Positions 34,654 to 37,619 of a DNA stretch of 37,619 nt are shown here, one piece after another. Numbering within the stretch: the first letter of the stretch is position 1; each line of letters starts with the position of its first letter. The stretch is taken from the NCBI GenBank assembly GCA_020161315.1, contig JAIUOH010000001.1, positions 1 to 37,619 of the forward strand, given 5' to 3'. The DNA comes from Actinomycetota bacterium (GTDB taxonomy: Bacteria > Actinomycetota > Actinomycetes > Actinomycetales > Microbacteriaceae). The notes under the pieces were generated by a model, which was given only the letters and a program-made list of their open reading frames with translations, ran no database searches and was not told the origin of the DNA. The translations under genes and the position numbers were made by a program.

Positions 34654-36675
34654 ATGTCACTTTTTACCCGCACCACAGAACTGAAGCGCTTCAAGCGCGG
34701 CGCACTGCCCAAGATCGCCATTGCAGTGCTTCTGGTGATCCCACTCATTTATGGCGCCCTCTATCTCTGGGCGTTCTGGGCGCCAACCGACAACATGAAC
34801 AAGCTGCCGGTTGCGGTGGTGAACCTCGACCAGCCTACGAAAGCGCCGGGCGGCAAAACGCTCGCCGCCGGCAGTGACGTAGTCGACGAGCTGCTCGCCG
34901 GCGGCGATCTCGACTGGAAGCTGCTCGACGCCGCCGAAGCGGAGCGCGCGGTTGCTGACGGCGAGGTGTATTTCGCGGTGACGATTCCTCGTGACTTCTC
35001 GAGCACGCTCGCGGGCCTGCAAGACGACCCGAAAGCCGGCCAGATCGAGGTGCAGTACAACGACAGCAACTCGTTCTTGGCGTCGACGCTCGGCAAGACC
35101 GCGATGGTGCAGCTGCGCGACGCGGTCGCCGAAACCGCGACCGAGACCGCGGCCGAGCAGGTGCTTGCCGGTGTCGAAAAGCTCAGTGACGGCACGCGCC
35201 AGGCGGCCGACGCCGCAACCACGCTGCACGGCGGCACCACGACGCTCGCCGAGGCGAGTGCTCAGCTGGGCGCCGGGCTCACCGAGCTGAGTGAAGGCAC
35301 CTCGCAGCTTGCGTCGAAGGCCCCCGCGCTCGCGCAGGGTGCGGGGCGCCTCGCCGACGGTACTTCGCAGCTTGCCGCGAAAGCCCCCGAACTCGCCGCC
35401 GGCACCGCTCGAGTCGCCGCCGGTGCGTCAGAGCTCGCCTCGAAGCTTGCCCCCGCAGCCGAAAGCGCACCCGAATTGCTCAGCGGTTTCGAAAAATTGA
35501 ACGCGGGATCGGCGCAACTCGCCGCCGGTACCGGTGCCATCGCGCAGATTGCCGCAGCCAACCCAGACATGACCCTCGCTCAACTTGACGCTGCGCTGCA
35601 GTCGAAGGGCCTGTCGCTGCAGACCGTCGCCGCGGGGGCCACCACCATGCACGACAGCGTTGCTGCTTCGCTGCCCTCGGTGCAGGCGCTGGCTGCCGGG
35701 CTGCCACTCGCATCGCAGGGTGCGAACGACCTGGCATCTGGCAGCGCGCTCGCAGCCAGCGGGGCAGCTCAGATGAATGCTGCAGCCAGCCAGCTTGCTG
35801 CGGGCGCTTCGCAACTGAACGACGGCGCCGGGCAGCTCTCGACGGGTGCGGCTCAGCTGAACGCGGGTGCTTCGAAGGCCGCCGCGGGCGGCACTCAACT
35901 CGCAGACGGGGCAAAATCGCTCGACGAGGGAGCCTCGACGTTCGCGAAGAAGCTCACCGACGGTGCAGCCGAGGCGCCCGAGTTCGCGACTGGGCAGGGT
36001 GAGAAGATCGCCTCGACCATCGCCGCGCCCGTGCAGCTGAACGAGCACACCGAAAATGCGGTGCAGGGATTTGGCGAGGGCTTCGCGCCGTTCTTTATAG
36101 CGCTTGCCTCGTTCGTTGGCGCGCTGATCACCTGGCTGATCCTGCGCCCGCTGCCGCGTCGCCCCCTCGCCTCGAATGTGTCGGGCCTGCGGTCGGTGTT
36201 GGCAGGTTTTGGCCCTGCCGCGCTGATCGGCGTGGGGCAGGTTGTCATCATGATGCTCGTGCTCGTCTATGCGGTTGGCATGCAGCCGGTGCACTGGGCC
36301 AGCATGGCAGGGTTCATGCTGCTCGTGACGCTTGCGTTCTTGGCGCTGCAGCAGATGTTCATTGCGCTGCTCGGCACCGCGGCGGGCCGCGTGGTGAGCC
36401 TCGTGCTGCTCATGCTGCAGCTCTCGTCTTCGGGTGGTACCTACCCCGTCGAGACGACGCCCGGTTTCTTCCAGGCGCTGCACCCGTTCATGCCCGCGTC
36501 GTACGTGGTGACCGGGCTGCGTCAGCTGATCGGTGGCGGCGTAGACGCCAGGTTCTGGGGCTCGCTCATCGTGATGCTCGGGGTGCTTGTCGGTTCGCTC
36601 GCGATTAGCGCGGTGGCGGCTCGCCGCCAGAAGGTGTGGACGGTCGCGCGGCTGCATCCGAGCCTCGCAATCTGA
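34654..36675 (+). CDS. YhgE/Pip-family membrane protein
   Basis: A 673-residue protein with one N-terminal transmembrane helix (about residues 20-45), a long extracellular region and five to six C-terminal helices (about 480-665). The start 'VAVVNLDQPTKAPGGKTLAAGSDVVDEL' and the phage-infection-protein-like core match YhgE/Pip, relatives of EsaA and ABC-2 exporters. Residues about 170-460 hold many repeats of an A-x-Q-L-x-x-G-A pattern ('LASKAPALAQGAGRLADG'), forming long amphipathic helices outside the cell. 'GGTYPVETTPGFFQALHPFMPASYVVTGLR' is the conserved ABC-2-like C-terminal block. It follows the ABC-like ATPase gene by 23 bp. The exported substrate is unknown. Confidence 0.92.
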   Translation: MSLFTRTTELKRFKRGALPKIAIAVLLVIPLIYGALYLWAFWAPTDNMNKLPVAVVNLDQPTKAPGGKTLAAGSDVVDELLAGGDLDWKLLDAAEAERAVADGEVYFAVTIPRDFSSTLAGLQDDPKAGQIEVQYNDSNSFLASTLGKTAMVQLRDAVAETATETAAEQVLAGVEKLSDGTRQAADAATTLHGGTTTLAEASAQLGAGLTELSEGTSQLASKAPALAQGAGRLADGTSQLAAKAPELAAGTARVAAGASELASKLAPAAESAPELLSGFEKLNAGSAQLAAGTGAIAQIAAANPDMTLAQLDAALQSKGLSLQTVAAGATTMHDSVAASLPSVQALAAGLPLASQGANDLASGSALAASGAAQMNAAASQLAAGASQLNDGAGQLSTGAAQLNAGASKAAAGGTQLADGAKSLDEGASTFAKKLTDGAAEAPEFATGQGEKIASTIAAPVQLNEHTENAVQGFGEGFAPFFIALASFVGALITWLILRPLPRRPLASNVSGLRSVLAGFGPAALIGVGQVVIMMLVLVYAVGMQPVHWASMAGFMLLVTLAFLALQQMFIALLGTAAGRVVSLVLLMLQLSSSGGTYPVETTPGFFQALHPFMPASYVVTGLRQLIGGGVDARFWGSLIVMLGVLVGSLAISAVAARRQKVWTVARLHPSLAI

Positions 36676-36860
36676 AAGGCCCATTTCTGGTCCTTTCGCC
36701 CGAGGCGGTGGCCTCGGCGCGCGCGAGCGCAATCGCGCGGCGATTGCTTGCGATCGCCACGCGCCTTCGCGCGTCTCGCGCGAAGTACAGGCGACTGCAC
36801 TCGGCGTCGCCGTGAGTTGGCACTGTAGGACCGGTGCCTGCCGATCGGCATTGCCACCCT

Positions 36861-36930
36861 CTGCGCGCTCCTGCGCGCTCCCGCCCGCTCCCGCGCGCTC
36901 CCGCCCGCTCCCGCGCGCTCCCGCCCGCTG
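36861..36930. repeat. Seven tandem 10-bp repeats
   Basis: Seven copies of the unit CYGCSCGCTC follow head to tail; after the second copy, units with G and C at the variable position alternate, giving a 20-bp higher period. It is a candidate variable-number locus. Confidence 0.9.
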
Positions 36931-36987
36931 GTGCTTGGCGGGTCGGGCGACTGGCCGATCCCACGCTGCCGAATGTATATAAGCCTT

Positions 36988-37030
36988 GCGAATGTGCTGC
37001 TTACTAACGGTATTTAAGGGGCACATTCGC
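36988..37030. promoter_or_regulatory. Inverted repeat in an AT-rich patch before the TetR gene
   Basis: GCGAATGTGC (36988-36997) and GCACATTCGC (37021-37030) are perfect complements around 23 bp that include TTACTAACGGTATTTAA. The patch 36970-37030 is far richer in A and T than its surroundings. It may be an operator or promoter for tetR, or a hairpin ending the YhgE transcript. Confidence 0.45.
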
Positions 37031-37138
37031 GAGCGCTATGTACGTTCGATGCACGCGGGGTGTTAGACGCGAGGGGGCAGCAGGCGCGCGAGCGACCACG
37101 CCGAACACAAGTTACACAAGATACGCAAGGATAGAGCC

Positions 37139-37619
37139 ATGGCACGGGTGAATACGAAGCAACTCATCGTCGATGCGGCGATCACTGTTGCGGCGCAGCA
37201 CGGCATTAGCGGCGCCTCGATGGATCAGATTGCCGAGACCGCCGGCGTCGCCAAGGGCAGCCTATATTACAACTTCGCCTCGAAAGACGCGCTCTTCGCC
37301 GAGGTAATGCGCCGCGGCTTCGAGCGCCTCAGCTCTGCTATCGACGCGGCCCGCGAGGGAGTGTCCGCCGCAGACGCGCCGCGCGCCGTCGCCGCCGCAA
37401 CCCTTGAGGCACTGCGCAACAACATCGACCTCGCGAAGCTCATGGCGGCCGAGGTATTTCGCACCGACCGCGCCTGGGCCGAGACCATGAACGAGGCTCG
37501 CAGTGCGGTCGCCACCCGGCTGCGCGATGCGCTCCGCGACGCGCACGCGGCTTCGGGGCAGCCCGCAGAGCGCACCGAAAGGATCACCGAGACCGCTGGC
37601 GCGGCGTTCTTCGGGGCGC
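37139..37619 (+). CDS. TetR-family transcriptional regulator (3' end outside window)
   Basis: The visible 160 residues start MARVNTKQLIVDAAITVAAQ and include the TetR helix-turn-helix 'GASMDQIAETAGVAKGSLYYNFASKDALF' (residues about 25-53), then the ligand-binding helices. The end is cut by the window edge. AAGGATAG stands before ATG 37139. It lies 463 bp after the YhgE gene, in the same direction. TetR genes often accompany YhgE/Pip exporters, so it may bind the palindrome at 33926-33939. Confidence 0.9.
   Translation, partial: MARVNTKQLIVDAAITVAAQHGISGASMDQIAETAGVAKGSLYYNFASKDALFAEVMRRGFERLSSAIDAAREGVSAADAPRAVAAATLEALRNNIDLAKLMAAEVFRTDRAWAETMNEARSAVATRLRDALRDAHAASGQPAERTERITETAGAAFFGA

Larger units (their letters stand above)
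36676..37138. other. 463-bp region: tandem decamer repeat and AT-rich inverted repeat
   Basis: It begins with GC-only words and a perfect GCAATCGC-gcg-GCGATTGC palindrome (near 36729-36747). A tandem decamer array covers 36861-36930 and a 10-bp inverted repeat with an AT-rich loop covers 36988-37030. The TetR promoter probably lies in the AT-rich part. No gene is apparent. Confidence 0.6.

Noticed and set aside
36861-36930. Tandem decamers as a CRISPR array
   Set aside because: Units are contiguous with no spacers and no cas genes are near.
35428-37026. 532-codon antisense frame over YhgE and the downstream region
   Set aside because: It reflects the repetitive Ala/Gly/Ser coding of YhgE read backwards and the decamer array; no recognisable domain.

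Overview
The window is GC-rich DNA from an actinobacterium, most likely a member of the Microbacteriaceae such as Leucobacter or a relative. The grounds are a dnaK-grpE-dnaJ-hspR heat-shock operon with HspR-type (HAIR) operators, an LLM monooxygenase/FMN reductase pair of the CE1758/CE1759 type, a PIF1-like helicase, a UMF1 transporter and an FBP-type zinc protein. The genus is inference.

Layout. 1-755: the tail of an IS30-type transposase abuts the C-terminal half of a magnesium transporter (mgtE), so the left edge is an insertion scar. 880-4836: rmuC, a GNAT acetyltransferase, and a 531-residue isocitrate lyase (aceA) with a twin palindrome in its leader and a strong terminator. 4930-9217: an FBP/FusB-like zinc protein, a Fic AMPylase, an HhH-GPD repair protein, a hotdog thioesterase and a PIF1-like helicase. 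9362-11675: a lipoprotein and a UMF1-family MFS transporter, divergent from the heat-shock operon (11885-15796). 16104-19552: an NPPF-type RNA methyltransferase, an aldo/keto reductase and a SpoU methyltransferase. 19646-21435: a PLP-dependent gamma-lyase/synthase divergent from an Lrp/AsnC regulator. 21671-27891: a PucR regulator divergent from a CoA-acylating semialdehyde dehydrogenase, a class III aminotransferase and a second semialdehyde dehydrogenase. 28197-31192: a zinc alcohol dehydrogenase, glutamate decarboxylase and a DUF2853 protein. 31329-33725: an operon of LLM monooxygenase, MarR regulator and FMN reductase. 33965-end: an ABC-like ATPase with a non-canonical Walker A, a YhgE/Pip membrane protein and the start of a TetR regulator.

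How genes work together. The heat-shock chaperones and their repressor form one self-regulated unit. The PucR-controlled cluster looks like a route from an omega-amino acid (beta-alanine, beta-aminoisobutyrate or GABA) through its semialdehyde to an acyl-CoA or dicarboxylate. A GABA-producing glutamate decarboxylase and an alcohol dehydrogenase lie just beyond it. The ATPase/YhgE pair probably forms an exporter controlled through a perfect palindrome over its promoter.

The most unusual aspect is the density of large palindromic repeats. At least three families occur: a TCGAGCTTGTCGAG hairpin, an 85-bp hairpin flanking the aldo/keto reductase gene, and a TTATTGGAAATTCCAATAA palindrome in three places. 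A copy of the first family, with an adjacent 114-bp-offset in-frame duplication, lies inside the RNA methyltransferase gene without breaking its frame. I found no CRISPR array, rRNA or tRNA, and no clear multi-gene novel defence system.
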